From: Anaerolineae bacterium
GTDB lineage: Bacteria; Chloroflexota; Anaerolineae; Aggregatilineales; Phototrophicaceae
Direction: 5' to 3'
Assembly: GCA_022843385.1 (NCBI GenBank)
Contig: JALHNT010000009.1
Location: 62,001 to 126,000, forward strand
DNA length: 64,000 bases
Part shown: piece after piece, positions 35,800 through 45,462 of the stretch
How positions within the stretch are numbered: position 1 is the stretch's first letter
Layout of the letters: every line of letters begins with the position of its first letter
The notes under the pieces: generated by a model
Seen by the model: only the letters and a program-made list of their open reading frames with translations
Database searches by the model: none
What the model was told of the DNA's origin: nothing
Made by a program: the position numbers and the translations under genes

Positions 35800-37074
35800 A
35801 TGAAAAAGCGTTTGCTCCTCGTTTGTCTGCTCGTCCTGGCGTTCAGCGTCGTCGGGGTGAGCCGCGCCCAGGACCTTTCCGGTCAACTGGAAATCTTCTC
35901 CTGGTGGGCGGGCGATGAAGGCCCGGCTCTGGAAGCGCTCATCGCGCTCTACAACGAACAAAATCCGAATGTCGAAGTCATCAACGCCACTGTCACCGGT
36001 GGTTCGGGCGTCAATGCCCGCGCCGTCCTCAAGACCCGTATGCTCGGCGGCACCCCGCCCGACACCTTCCAGGTTCATGCCGGTGAAGAACTGACTGGCA
36101 CCTGGGTTGTGGCCGATCGTATGGAAAACCTGGCCGACCTGTATGCGGCGCAGGGCTGGAACGATGCCTTCCCGGCTGACCTCATCAACCTGCTGACGGT
36201 TGACGGCGGCATCTACAGCGTCCCAGTCAACATCCATCGCTCGAACGTGCTGTGGTACAACCCGGCCAAGATTGAAGAATGGGGCGTCAGCGTCCCGGCG
36301 ACCTGGGATGAATTCCTGGCCGCCTGCCCGACCTTCCAGGAAGCCGGCGTGACCCCGCTGGTCATCGGCGAAGCCTGGACTGTCAACCACCTGTGGGAAA
36401 GCGTTGCCCTCGGCGTCCTCGGTGCCGATGGCTGGGCGGGAATCTGGACCGGCGCGACCTCGCCCAATGGCCCGGAAATGACTGCCGTCTGGGATCGCTT
36501 CGGCGAAGTCCTGGCTTGCTCGAACATCGGCGAAGACTCGGCTGGTTTGTCGTGGCAGCAGGCCATCGATCAGGTTGTGGCTGGCACCGCCGCCTTCAAC
36601 ATCATGGGCGACTGGGCCGCTGGTTACATGACCACCACCCTGCAACTGGAACCCGGCACTGGCTTTGGCTATGCGGCCGCTCCGGATACAGCTGGCAACT
36701 TCCTGTGGCTGTCGGACAGCTTCGGTCTGCCGGTGGGTGCGCCCAACCGCGACAACGCCATCGCCTGGCTGGAACTGCTCGGCTCGGTTGAGGGTCAAAA
36801 TGCCTTCAATCCGCTGAAGGGTTCGATCCCGGCGCGCGTCGATGCCGTGGCTGCTGCCCCGGAACTGTACAATGCCTACCTGCAATCGGCTGCATCGGAC
36901 TGGTCATCGAACCGTCTGGTCGGCAGCCTGGTGCATGGCACCGCCGCTAACGAACGCTTCATGGGTGACTTCAACCAGGTCATGGAAATCTACCTCGCCA
37001 GCCGCAGCAGCAGCGCCGCCGCCAACGCGATGGCCGCTGTCTGTGTGACCTCTGGCGCGTGCGGCGGGATGTAA
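35800..37074 (+). CDS. Glucose/mannose-type ABC transporter substrate-binding protein
   Basis: A 424-residue exported sugar-binding protein. A signal peptide ends at RAQDLSG (about residue 22). The mature part (LEIFSWWAGDEGPALEAL, MLGGTPPDTFQVHAGEEL, SVPVNIHRSNVLWYNPAKIEEWGV, GDWAAGYMTTTL, NPLKGSIPAR) is strikingly like my recollection of the Thermus thermophilus glucose-binding protein. It delivers glucose, and possibly mannose or galactose, to the two permeases that follow. AGGAG lies 8 nt before the ATG at 35800; the GTG at 35791 inside that site is rejected. The codon set is rich in GC-ending codons, as in a highly expressed gene. Confidence 0.93.
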   Translation: MKKRLLLVCLLVLAFSVVGVSRAQDLSGQLEIFSWWAGDEGPALEALIALYNEQNPNVEVINATVTGGSGVNARAVLKTRMLGGTPPDTFQVHAGEELTGTWVVADRMENLADLYAAQGWNDAFPADLINLLTVDGGIYSVPVNIHRSNVLWYNPAKIEEWGVSVPATWDEFLAACPTFQEAGVTPLVIGEAWTVNHLWESVALGVLGADGWAGIWTGATSPNGPEMTAVWDRFGEVLACSNIGEDSAGLSWQQAIDQVVAGTAAFNIMGDWAAGYMTTTLQLEPGTGFGYAAAPDTAGNFLWLSDSFGLPVGAPNRDNAIAWLELLGSVEGQNAFNPLKGSIPARVDAVAAAPELYNAYLQSAASDWSSNRLVGSLVHGTAANERFMGDFNQVMEIYLASRSSSAAANAMAAVCVTSGACGGM

Positions 37075-37112
37075 GCCGTCCCCCTGCTCGTTCGCATCAT
37101 CTGGTTATGACG

Positions 37113-37141
37113 GTAGGGGCGCACAATGGCTGCGCCCTTAC
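37113..37141. repeat. REP-like hairpin GTAGGGGCGCA...TGCGCCCTTAC
   Basis: An imperfect inverted repeat related to 3386-3413, placed between the binding-protein gene and the first permease gene. Such hairpins often stabilise the 5' mRNA and keep the binding protein in excess over the permeases. Confidence 0.6.
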
Positions 37142-37176
37142 GTTATCACCCACAAGTTTTGAGAAGGACAATTGAC

Positions 37177-38334
37177 ATGCGAAGTAATCGTGACCGCGCC
37201 ATCGCGTTCGTGATGCTGCTCCCATCCTTGCTGCTGATCGGCATCTTCGTCTATGGCTTCATCGCCCAGGCGGTGCAAACCTCGATGACCGATTGGGGCG
37301 CGAACCCGGCCCAGCCCCCGCTGGCGCAGAATGTGGTGAAGAGTTTTGTGGGGCTGCAAAACTATCAGAATATTATGACGGATATGCTGGAGTTTAATTT
37401 CCGCAACTCGCTGGCGAACACCTTCTTTTTCACCATCTTTTTTGTGCTGGGCTGTCTGGTGGCGGGCATGGCGCTGGCGCTGCTGCTCGACCAGAAAGTG
37501 AAAGGTGAAGGGTTCTTCCGCACCGTCTTCCTCTTCCCGATGGCGCTCTCGTTCGTTGTCACTGGCACCATCTGGCGCTGGATGCTGCAACCGGGTGGCG
37601 GCATCAACATCCTGCCGCAGGTGTTGTTCGGCCTCTCGCCGCTGGAATTCAGTTGGCTCAACAGCCGCGATGTCTGGCTGCCGTTTGAGTGGGGAAACGT
37701 TCCGGCCATCCTGACCACCGTCGGCATCGCCATCCTGGCCTTCATGGCCGTCAACTTCGCTCTGTCGCAGCGCTGGCGGGCGATGCAGTACGTCATCATC
37801 GCCGGTGTCGTGGTGGCGCTGGTGTTCTTCGCCCGGCTGTGGGATTTCATCTGGCCGGCGCTGGATGTGGCGGATGCCGAAACTGCGATTGCCCCCAAAG
37901 GCTTCAACGCCGCTCTGATGGGGATCATCCTGGCCGCCGTCTGGCAGATGTCCGGCTACACAATGGCGATGTTCATCGCTGGGATTCGCGGCATCCCGGA
38001 AGAACTGCGCGAAGCCGCCCGCGTCGATGGCTGCAACGAAATCGATGTCTACCGGCTGATCGTGCTGCCCCAGTTGAACCCGATCATCCTGAGCGCCATG
38101 ATTATCCTGGGCCACATCTCTTTGAAGATCTTCGACCTGGTGTTCGCCATGTCCGGGCCGGATAACGCCCAGACGGTGGTGCCGGGTTTGCTGGTCTATA
38201 CCGAAGGCTTCCGCGAAAATGCCTTCGCCAAATCGAGCGCCATCGCGGTCATCATGCTCTTCTTCGTGGCGCTGATTATTGTGCCGTATCTCTGGTCGCA
38301 GCTTCGTGAAGCCAGCAGCAAAGGAAAATCATGA
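37177..38334 (+). CDS. Sugar ABC transporter permease (MalF-like)
   Basis: A 385-residue inner-membrane permease with about eight segments; the stretch with [26 protein letters not shown] is the EAA loop that contacts the ATPase (E-A-A-x-x-D-G at about 285-310). There is an extra membrane pair near 190-245 compared with the shortest homologues. The ATG at 37177 is preferred to the upstream frame because GAGAAGG precedes it and the membrane domain starts directly. It overlaps the next permease by 4 bp (ATGA). Confidence 0.92.
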   Translation: MRSNRDRAIAFVMLLPSLLLIGIFVYGFIAQAVQTSMTDWGANPAQPPLAQNVVKSFVGLQNYQNIMTDMLEFNFRNSLANTFFFTIFFVLGCLVAGMALALLLDQKVKGEGFFRTVFLFPMALSFVVTGTIWRWMLQPGGGINILPQVLFGLSPLEFSWLNSRDVWLPFEWGNVPAILTTVGIAILAFMAVNFALSQRWRAMQYVIIAGVVVALVFFARLWDFIWPALDVADAETAIAPKGFNAALMGIILAAVWQMSGYTMAMFIAGIRGIPEELREAARVDGCNEIDVYRLIVLPQLNPIILSAMIILGHISLKIFDLVFAMSGPDNAQTVVPGLLVYTEGFRENAFAKSSAIAVIMLFFVALIIVPYLWSQLREASSKGKS

Positions 38335-39170
38335 TGATGACGGCGATGCAGTGGCGGCGTTATACCGTCCGTACCGCGATTTATGTCGCGTTGATCCTGT
38401 TGACCTTCCTGTTCCTGATGCCGGTGTATCTGGTGATCGTCACCAGCCTGAAAGACCCGGCCACTATCAATCTGGCAAACACCTGGAATCTGCCGGGCGT
38501 CCCCTACTGGCAGAGCTTCGGCGAAGTCATCGACGCCTTCGGCCCGCGCATCCGCAACAGCGTGGCACTGGTGATCGGGGCAACCGCGCTGTCATCGGTG
38601 CTGGGGTCACTTAACGGCTATATTTTCTCCAAGTGGCGCATCCCCGGCGAGAAGTATCTCTTCCCGCTGATGCTGTTCGGTATGTTCATCCCCTATCAGG
38701 CCATCCTGATCCCCCTGTTCGAGTTCATGCGCAGCGTCAACCTGTACGGCGGTGTGCTGGGGTTGATCGTCATCCACACAGTCTACGGCCTGCCCATCAC
38801 CACCCTGATCTTCCGCAACTTCTACGTCGATATTCCCGATGAGATGCTGGAAGCGGCTGGCATCGATGGCGCGGACTTCTTCGGCATCTACCAGCATGTG
38901 GTCTTCCCGCTGTCGATCCCCGGCTTCGTCGTGGTCGTCATCTGGCAGTTCACCCAGATCTGGAATGAATTCCTCTTCGGCGTCACCATGACCAACACCG
39001 ACTCACAGCCGATCACGGTTGGGCTGGCGCAGTTGGCTGGCGGTGAGGCCGTAAAGTGGAATCTGCCGATGGCCGGGGCGATTGTGGCGGCGCTGCCTCC
39101 GCTGCTGGTCTACATCGTGCTGGGGCGCTACTTCATCCGGGGTCTGCTGGCCGGATCAGTCAAGGGGTAG
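38331..39170 (+). CDS. Sugar ABC transporter permease (MalG-like)
   Basis: A 279-residue permease with six membrane segments and the EAA loop [25 protein letters not shown] at about 170-195. With the MalF-like protein it forms the transmembrane channel for the glucose-type system. No ATPase gene follows, so a shared MsiK/UgpC-type ATPase elsewhere must power it, as is common for such operons. A GC-rich hairpin at 39198-39218 follows the stop codon. Confidence 0.92.
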   Translation: MMMTAMQWRRYTVRTAIYVALILLTFLFLMPVYLVIVTSLKDPATINLANTWNLPGVPYWQSFGEVIDAFGPRIRNSVALVIGATALSSVLGSLNGYIFSKWRIPGEKYLFPLMLFGMFIPYQAILIPLFEFMRSVNLYGGVLGLIVIHTVYGLPITTLIFRNFYVDIPDEMLEAAGIDGADFFGIYQHVVFPLSIPGFVVVVIWQFTQIWNEFLFGVTMTNTDSQPITVGLAQLAGGEAVKWNLPMAGAIVAALPPLLVYIVLGRYFIRGLLAGSVKG

Positions 39171-39197
39171 AAACGCTGGATAACAAGCTCTACGTTC

Positions 39198-39218
39198 GGG
39201 GCGGTGTGCAGCCGCCCC
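39198..39218 (+). terminator. GC-rich hairpin after the sugar ABC operon
   Basis: Stem GGGGCGG/CCGCCCC with a 7-nt loop and no T-run. It lies between the convergent permease and AlkD-like genes; it could act as a weak bidirectional terminator. Confidence 0.45.
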
Positions 39219-39232
39219 CGTCCGGCTAAAGC

Positions 39233-39937
39233 TCAGACGCGCTTCTTTCCAGTGTTCAGTTTGGTCCGAACCTCGCGCAGCGTGGTATTCGGCAAATGAG
39301 TCTCATGCTCCGCCAGGAAGCGCTCCACCGCGCCGCGATGATGCTTAACCGCCTCGCGCAGCACCCACGACACCGCTTTGCTCACCCGCTTGTCACGCTC
39401 ATGGACAAGGCGCGCCATCAAGGCCATCGCTAACCCGATGCCGCGTCCATCGTCGCTGGAACGAACCACATCTACCAGCAGCACCAGGCTGGCTCGCTGC
39501 TGATTCAGGTCATCGCTGGCGGCCAACCGGCGCAGAAACAGCTCCCACTCATCCCACCGCCTGAACATCTCGGCTGGCGTAAAGACCGTCTGGCAGGTCG
39601 AATCAACTTCTTTCCAGCCATGTAACTGCCCCAGCCACTGCTCGAAATGATCTAGCGCCAACGCCTGCCGGTGAGCTTTGTGCTGCGCCAATAGCATCCC
39701 GCCTACCATGCGCTCCTCCAGCGAGTCACTGCTGTAGAGACTGTCCAGCGTCTCCAGCCACTCAGACTGTGGCATCAGACCATGCGCCGTCAGCCACTCC
39801 TTGACAAAAGCACGCATCGCTGGAACGGCGATAAAATACTCAACATGATCGGTTTCGCTGTGACTCTGTCCCTGAAAGTCGGTTCGGGCGTGGGCGCGGA
39901 TGAAGATGTGAAAATCCGTCACAAAAGCCGTTGTCAT
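39233..39937 (-). CDS. DNA alkylation repair protein, AlkD-like
   Basis: A 234-residue all-helical protein built of HEAT-like repeats (helical pairs ending VSKAVSWVLREAVKHHRGAVERFLAEHETHLPNTTLREVRTKL). The WVLREA and NTTLREV ends match the AlkC/AlkD glycosylase group, which removes N3/N7-alkylated bases. The critical DNA-handling Trp/Asp/Arg set cannot be assigned with certainty here, and the N-terminal part is more divergent. It stands alone. Confidence 0.75.
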   Translation of the reverse strand: MTTAFVTDFHIFIRAHARTDFQGQSHSETDHVEYFIAVPAMRAFVKEWLTAHGLMPQSEWLETLDSLYSSDSLEERMVGGMLLAQHKAHRQALALDHFEQWLGQLHGWKEVDSTCQTVFTPAEMFRRWDEWELFLRRLAASDDLNQQRASLVLLVDVVRSSDDGRGIGLAMALMARLVHERDKRVSKAVSWVLREAVKHHRGAVERFLAEHETHLPNTTLREVRTKLNTGKKRV

Positions 39938-40105
39938 TGCCGGTTCCTCTCATCTCCCACGTTGATGCCAGGGTACTGCCGCAACCTGGCAAAGCTGTTC
40001 CCATCAAGCCAACCGCCTTTAGAACAAAAGTTTATCAGAAGTTCGTCGATTGTGCAGCCATCAGTGAGGTAAAGTTGAAACCGCAGCAGTGTGTGAGCGA
40101 TGCGA

Positions 40106-43100
40106 TCAGGCTACCGGCAAGGTGAAGGCAAAGGTTGCACCTGGCAATGGGCCTACTGATTCAACCCAGATGTCCTCGCCATGCGCTTCCAGTGCCCGTT
40201 TACAGAAGGCCAATCCGATTCCGCTACCTTTGCTGCCACGTAGTGGCTTACTGCCCTTGCTTTGCCAGTATTGCTCAAATACTTTGCTTCGTTCTTTGTC
40301 CGGGATACCCGGTCCACTATCCGAGACCATCACCAGCACCTTGCCCTTTTCAGCCAGATATTCAGCGGAAATCTGCACTGGCTTCCCAGACAGGGTGAAG
40401 CGAATCGCGTTATCCAGCAGATTGACCAGCACCCGCTGAATCTTGTTCGGGTCGATCAGCACTGCCGGCAGGTTGGATTGGATGACCAGATTCATGGGAA
40501 TGGCGGCTTTCTCCGCTGTCGCTTCAACTCGCAACTGCGCCAGCTCGATGATCGGCATGATCGACGTTGGCACCCGCTCTAACGCCATATCCTTGCCCTT
40601 ACGAATATCCAGCAGGGTGTTCACCAGATCCATCATCTCACTGGCATTGGCCTGGGCAATCACATTAGTCCGCTTGATAGTGGGCAATCCATTGGGATTA
40701 TCCATCTGTTCCGAGGCGATGTTGAGCGCATTCATGATGCTGGCAAGTGGTGCCCGCAGGTCATGCACCGCCATACCGGTGATCTCGTTGCGATACTGCT
40801 CCAGCCGTTTTTCCTCGCTGATGTCGCGCAGCACTAGCAACCGCCCCACAAGTTGCCCTCGTTCATCGTGCACCGGTGAGCCAGTCTCCTCAACATACAA
40901 TACTTGCTCATCGGCCAGCTTTCGGCTGAATTCACGTTGGTGTAGGGCATCTGAGGCCGAACGCTGGGCTCGCACCAGATTGCGCAGATCCTCACGCGTA
41001 TATCCTGCCAGTCCTTCATCACTGGTGCTGTGGTCGAGCAGGACTTTTACCAATACCTCACCGATGTGCGCCTTCAGATTCAACCCCATCAAATTCTCGA
41101 CTGCCGGATTGACTTCGATGATGCGCTGGCGCTCATCGAGCAGCACCACCCCATCACGGGTTGAGTCCAGGATAGCCTGCAACCGACTGTTGACGCTGCG
41201 GATGCGTCCGTAGAGCGCGGCATTCTCCAGATGACAGGCGGTCTGCGCCGCCAACAAACTGAGCGTCTTCAGTTCGCGCTCGGTAAATCCCTTCACTTCA
41301 TCGAAGCCCAGGCATAAGATGTAATCAATCCGTTGCTGCATTCGAATCGGCACGGCAGCGATCGTCGGGTAACTGATTCCCTGCGCAAGTTCTGCCGCGT
41401 ATTGCTCCGCCACATCAGCGACGATATGAATGTCGCCATTCTTGACCGCCTGGGCCGCTATATCGGCCACCACAATTGCCTGCGCTGTAGACCCCCCGCC
41501 GCCTTCCAATGCCTGGTAGTCCATCAATTTGGGCGAACTTTGTCCACTGACCATCTGGAAAACAGCCACATAATTGCTGCTGGTCATGCTCATCGCGGTC
41601 TTGATGACCTGCTTCACCACATGCAGGTGATCGGTTTCGCTGGCAAGGGTCAGCGATAATTCGCGGATGCTGTCCAGTTGTTCAACCTGATAGGTTAATT
41701 CTTCCAGCAGACGGGCGTTTTCCATGCTGATGATGGCATGTGCCCCCAGATTGATGAGAAAGTCAATCTGATCGTGAGTGAAAAAATCGCTGGCGCAGCT
41801 CTGGACAATCAGCACCCCGATGATCCCGTTGTCCTGCAACAGCGGCACCGCAATCGAGGAAAGATAGCCATCACCTGAACGGGCATCGTAAAAGGATAAC
41901 CGTCGGTGATCGCGGCTGAAGACCGGCTTGCTGGTCCGCATCACCTCGCCAATCAACCCATCTTCGCGTCCGCTCACATACGCCCGCAGATTATCAGGCT
42001 GAACCGGGTAGACCTGTTCTGTCACCCAGAATTCATCGGCTTCGGTGCGCATCGCCAGCGCCACACTGTCCGCATGAGTGGTCTGGTGTGCGGCTTCAAA
42101 CACATCCTGGGTGATCTCGTTGAAATTCTGCGACTCAGCCATGTGCTGGACGATGGTCTGCACCAGCTTCAGTTCTTCTAGCCGTTCACGGAGCCGGTTT
42201 TCGGTATCGCGATACAAGCGTGCATTATAGATCTGCGTCGAGACCTGGTTGGCCGCCGCTTCGATCAACTGGGTTTCGCGTTCCTGCAAGGCGCGCTCGG
42301 TACTAGCCCCGAGGATGATGACGCCGAACATTGACTCCAGCGCTACCATTGGCGCGATCACCACCAGCTTCAGGTGCATCTCTTCCAGATAGCTCTTTAG
42401 GGAAGGCGAAAGATCTGTCTGATCGGCCATCAGGGTCAGCGGACGCGACGGGATCTGGTCAGATAGAGACAGCACTTCGGGGAAAGCTGGCAGCGCATAC
42501 AGCAGCGTATCGGTTTTTTCCTCGCCTGTTGTGCCGCTCACGCCGACGATGCTCATCCGCTGGGTCGGCGTATCCAGCAGCGCGATCATGGCCCAATCCA
42601 TCCCACTCATTTGCCGCAACACTACCGTCACATCGGCGGCGACTTTGTTCAAGATAAGGCTGGCGGTTGAGATGCGTGAGAGATGGACCAGATGCGTCAT
42701 CTCAAAGGCATGAAACTCCAACGTCTGGAGAAGTTGGGTGGTATCGAGCGCCGCCGTGATCTGAACACCCAGCACTTCCAGCAGTTCGCGTTCGTTATCG
42801 TTGTACTGATGCCGCTGCTGATGATAGACCACCAGAAATCCCAGCACTGCTTCGCCTGAGCGCAGCGGGACTTCAGCAATAGTCTGGGCATTTAAAGGAC
42901 GATGAAACGGGGCCAGCACATCATCATCGCTTTTCTCATGCCAAATCGTCGTGCGCCAATCAGTGAAGCGATGCCGGCTGAAATCAATCTGTTGTGCCTG
43001 AAGCATTTCTGCTGGAGTAAACCCAATCGCTTCGGTCAGATTCAGGACTTGCCCTTCGCGCCCGGCGACGAAAATAGCAGCACGCTGCCCCTGGGTGACA

Positions 43101-43936
43101 TCCATCGCTGTCTGGCAGGCAGTCTGGAATGCGATTTCCTGATCGACGCGGAACATGGCATTCTGGGTGTACTGGTTGACCAGCCGCATCTTGCCCATGA
43201 TGTCATTGACATGGTCAGTCAGCGCCCGTGTTTCCTGGGCCTTGATCTCAAAATACTGCTGATAGGCCACATGCGCCCCGATTCCAACCATCAGCAGCAC
43301 GAAGACACTTGTGCCATCTGAGTGCCAGACGACGGCAAAAGCCCCAGCCAATCCAAACGACAAAACGCGGGTAAGCCAGCGGGTACGGCGTTGAGGCTGC
43401 CAGGGACCCTGATAGGTGGTTCGATTCTCGGACCAGATCAGCAGCTCATAGACCAGCACACTGACCAGCATCCCTACTGCCAGCAGCGGCCATTGTTCCA
43501 GCGACAGGAGTGGCAACCGCCCCCCAAGCGCACTATATACCAGCGCCGCAGCAGCCAATGGCAAACCGAGACGCAAGCCAAAGCGTTCTCGCCGGGGCAT
43601 CTTCCGCTGCAATACCCATCGATCCAGCAGCATAGCGATCAGCAGTGCTGCACCCAGCATCAACAGCGCCAGCCAGATGTCGGCAATCAACCACAACGTC
43701 ACCAGCGCCAACTGTCCATAGCCGGTCAGGTCATGGGCCGATGCTTCTAGGGTGTCCGCAATCAACAGGAGGCCGAAGCAAATAACCAGCGGCACCAGCC
43801 AATACAACTGGACAAAGGGCGATATAGCCAGAACAAGCAGAAGCAGTACCAACGCAAAACTGCCCATAACCATCATCGGAGCAGTTATGGACGCGAAGGA
43901 GAATGACGAGGTTGAGTCTTGGTCGGGCAAGCGCAT
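40106..43936 (-). CDS. Large GAF/PAS sensor histidine kinase
   Basis: A 1276-residue kinase. Residues about 20-245 hold eight or nine membrane segments. Then follow GAF-type domains (about 270-400, 425-570, 600-735, 755-890), one PAS domain (about 905-1020, ILDSTRDGVVLLDERQRIIEVNPAVENLMG), HisKA with the acceptor His in MAVHDLRAPLASI, and HATPase (LVNLLDNAIRF, SDSGPGIPD, GSGIGLAFCKR). It probably senses several intracellular small ligands. No response regulator is adjacent (the nearest, at 44943-45359, is on the same strand 1 kb away across a plus-strand gene). Confidence 0.88.
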   Translation of the reverse strand: MRLPDQDSTSSFSFASITAPMMVMGSFALVLLLLVLAISPFVQLYWLVPLVICFGLLLIADTLEASAHDLTGYGQLALVTLWLIADIWLALLMLGAALLIAMLLDRWVLQRKMPRRERFGLRLGLPLAAAALVYSALGGRLPLLSLEQWPLLAVGMLVSVLVYELLIWSENRTTYQGPWQPQRRTRWLTRVLSFGLAGAFAVVWHSDGTSVFVLLMVGIGAHVAYQQYFEIKAQETRALTDHVNDIMGKMRLVNQYTQNAMFRVDQEIAFQTACQTAMDVTQGQRAAIFVAGREGQVLNLTEAIGFTPAEMLQAQQIDFSRHRFTDWRTTIWHEKSDDDVLAPFHRPLNAQTIAEVPLRSGEAVLGFLVVYHQQRHQYNDNERELLEVLGVQITAALDTTQLLQTLEFHAFEMTHLVHLSRISTASLILNKVAADVTVVLRQMSGMDWAMIALLDTPTQRMSIVGVSGTTGEEKTDTLLYALPAFPEVLSLSDQIPSRPLTLMADQTDLSPSLKSYLEEMHLKLVVIAPMVALESMFGVIILGASTERALQERETQLIEAAANQVSTQIYNARLYRDTENRLRERLEELKLVQTIVQHMAESQNFNEITQDVFEAAHQTTHADSVALAMRTEADEFWVTEQVYPVQPDNLRAYVSGREDGLIGEVMRTSKPVFSRDHRRLSFYDARSGDGYLSSIAVPLLQDNGIIGVLIVQSCASDFFTHDQIDFLINLGAHAIISMENARLLEELTYQVEQLDSIRELSLTLASETDHLHVVKQVIKTAMSMTSSNYVAVFQMVSGQSSPKLMDYQALEGGGGSTAQAIVVADIAAQAVKNGDIHIVADVAEQYAAELAQGISYPTIAAVPIRMQQRIDYILCLGFDEVKGFTERELKTLSLLAAQTACHLENAALYGRIRSVNSRLQAILDSTRDGVVLLDERQRIIEVNPAVENLMGLNLKAHIGEVLVKVLLDHSTSDEGLAGYTREDLRNLVRAQRSASDALHQREFSRKLADEQVLYVEETGSPVHDERGQLVGRLLVLRDISEEKRLEQYRNEITGMAVHDLRAPLASIMNALNIASEQMDNPNGLPTIKRTNVIAQANASEMMDLVNTLLDIRKGKDMALERVPTSIMPIIELAQLRVEATAEKAAIPMNLVIQSNLPAVLIDPNKIQRVLVNLLDNAIRFTLSGKPVQISAEYLAEKGKVLVMVSDSGPGIPDKERSKVFEQYWQSKGSKPLRGSKGSGIGLAFCKRALEAHGEDIWVESVGPLPGATFAFTLPVA

Positions 43937-44092
43937 ATGGGCCCGTTGATTTGACCGATAATGAGAAAACTTACAAACTTAAAACATTAAGTGAACGTTG
44001 TTGAAAGGCGCATCCTTAACGATCCCCGACAAATATACCATACGAATAGTCCAAATACAATCACAACCCACCATCAATGTTTATTAAATTGC

Positions 44093-44121
44093 TTGTCGAA
44101 TTGTGTAATTCCTTTTACACT
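44093..44121 (+). promoter_or_regulatory. Promoter candidate for the amino-acid ABC ATPase
   Basis: TTGTCG (44093-44098), a 17-bp spacer and TACACT (44116-44121). The start near 44128 would leave a leader of about 32 nt before the ATG at 44160. Confidence 0.45.
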
Positions 44122-44159
44122 TCTGCCACATTCCGGTAATTGCGATGAGGGAACCCACC

Positions 44160-44924
44160 ATGCCAGATGTGCACAAAACCTTCGACCCGAACCTGCCGCC
44201 CATGATTACCTGCACCGGCGTCAACAAATGGTTCGGCGAATTCCATGTCCTGCGCGATATTTCGGTCGATGTCGCCCAGCAGGAGGTAGTGGTCATCATC
44301 GGCCCTTCCGGCTCTGGCAAATCGACCTTTATCCGCTGCATCAACCGGCTGGAAGAACACCAATCCGGCCAGATCGTGGTCGATGGCATCGAAATGGGCA
44401 ATGATGTCCGCAACATCAGCGCCATCCGCCGCGAAATCGGCATGGTGTTTCAGCAGTTCAACCTCTTCCCGCACATGACCGTCATCGACAATATCAGCCT
44501 CGCACCCATGAAAGTGCGCGGCCTGCCCAAAGACAAAGCCGAGAAAAAGGCCATGGAATTGCTGGAGCGTGTCGGCATCCCGGAGCAGGCCAAAAAGTAT
44601 CCGGGGCAGCTTTCCGGCGGTCAGCAGCAGCGCGTCGCCATTGCCCGCGCCCTGGCGATGGAACCCAAGATCATGCTCTTCGATGAGCCGACCTCGGCGC
44701 TCGACCCGGAGATGATTAAGGAAGTGCTGGATGTGATGAAGGAGCTGGCGCGCAGCGGCATGACCATGCTGGTCGTCACCCATGAGATGGGCTTCGCCCG
44801 TGAAGTCGCTGACCGCATCATTTTCTTCGATCAGGGGCGGATTGTCGAACAGGGGACGCCGGATTACTTCTTCGAGAGCGCCCAGCACCCCCGCACCAAA
44901 CTGTTCCTCTCCCAGATTTTATAG
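44160..44924 (+). CDS. Polar amino-acid ABC transporter ATPase (GlnQ/HisP type)
   Basis: A 254-residue ABC ATPase. Walker A GPSGSGKS near 48, Q-loop [12 protein letters not shown], signature [15 protein letters not shown], Walker [15 protein letters not shown] and H-loop VVTHEMGFA are all intact. This is the GlnQ/HisP subclass, which powers uptake of glutamine, glutamate or basic amino acids. No permease or binding-protein gene adjoins it, so it is an orphan here. The ATG at 44160 follows GAGGGA by 7 nt; an in-frame ATG at 44145 has no such site. Confidence 0.93.
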   Translation: MPDVHKTFDPNLPPMITCTGVNKWFGEFHVLRDISVDVAQQEVVVIIGPSGSGKSTFIRCINRLEEHQSGQIVVDGIEMGNDVRNISAIRREIGMVFQQFNLFPHMTVIDNISLAPMKVRGLPKDKAEKKAMELLERVGIPEQAKKYPGQLSGGQQQRVAIARALAMEPKIMLFDEPTSALDPEMIKEVLDVMKELARSGMTMLVVTHEMGFAREVADRIIFFDQGRIVEQGTPDYFFESAQHPRTKLFLSQIL

Positions 44925-44942
44925 AGGGGTTGAAGTCGTAAG

Positions 44943-45359
44943 TCAGCTTGGCTCCGTCTTGGGCTTCTTGGGGCGCCCATCGCGCAGCAGTTCCATCACC
45001 GTTTTGGGCAGGTTGTGGACGATGCCCGGCTTGGTCACGTAGCGGTCTGCCCCCAGCTCCAACCCTTTGCGGATTTTGTCGGGGTCGGCCAGCGCTGAGA
45101 CGATCACAATCGGCAGGCTGTCGAAGTAATCCTTCTCGCGCATCTGCCGCAGAAAATCCAATCCATCGACATCCGGCAGCATGATATCAAGCAACACCAG
45201 ATCGGGCAGTGGCTTGCCCCGCAGGATGTTCACCGCACTCTGCACATTCAGCGCCGGGATGATCTCATAGCCAAAGCGCTCCAACAGCGACTTAATCATG
45301 TCCTGAACCGGCGGCTCATCCTCAATCACCAGAATCCGTTTCTTGGTCTCTTCCGCCAC
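44943..45359 (-). CDS. Single-domain response regulator (CheY-like)
   Basis: A 138-residue stand-alone receiver: RILVIEDEPPVQD (acidic pocket), LVLLDIMLPDVDG (phospho-acceptor Asp), IVIVSALADP and RYVTKPG (conserved Lys). It has no output domain, so it must act through a partner, perhaps one of the orphan kinases here. Its stop lies 19 bp from the convergent ATPase gene. Confidence 0.92.
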   Translation of the reverse strand: MAEETKKRILVIEDEPPVQDMIKSLLERFGYEIIPALNVQSAVNILRGKPLPDLVLLDIMLPDVDGLDFLRQMREKDYFDSLPIVIVSALADPDKIRKGLELGADRYVTKPGIVHNLPKTVMELLRDGRPKKPKTEPS

Positions 45360-45462
45360 GCCACAACCCTCTCGTTTATTCGAGCCTCATGACGAGATAC
45401 TGTAACCTGAGGGAAAGTCAATTGCAAGACCAGGGGTATGAGATCAAAGTCCACTGGCATTC

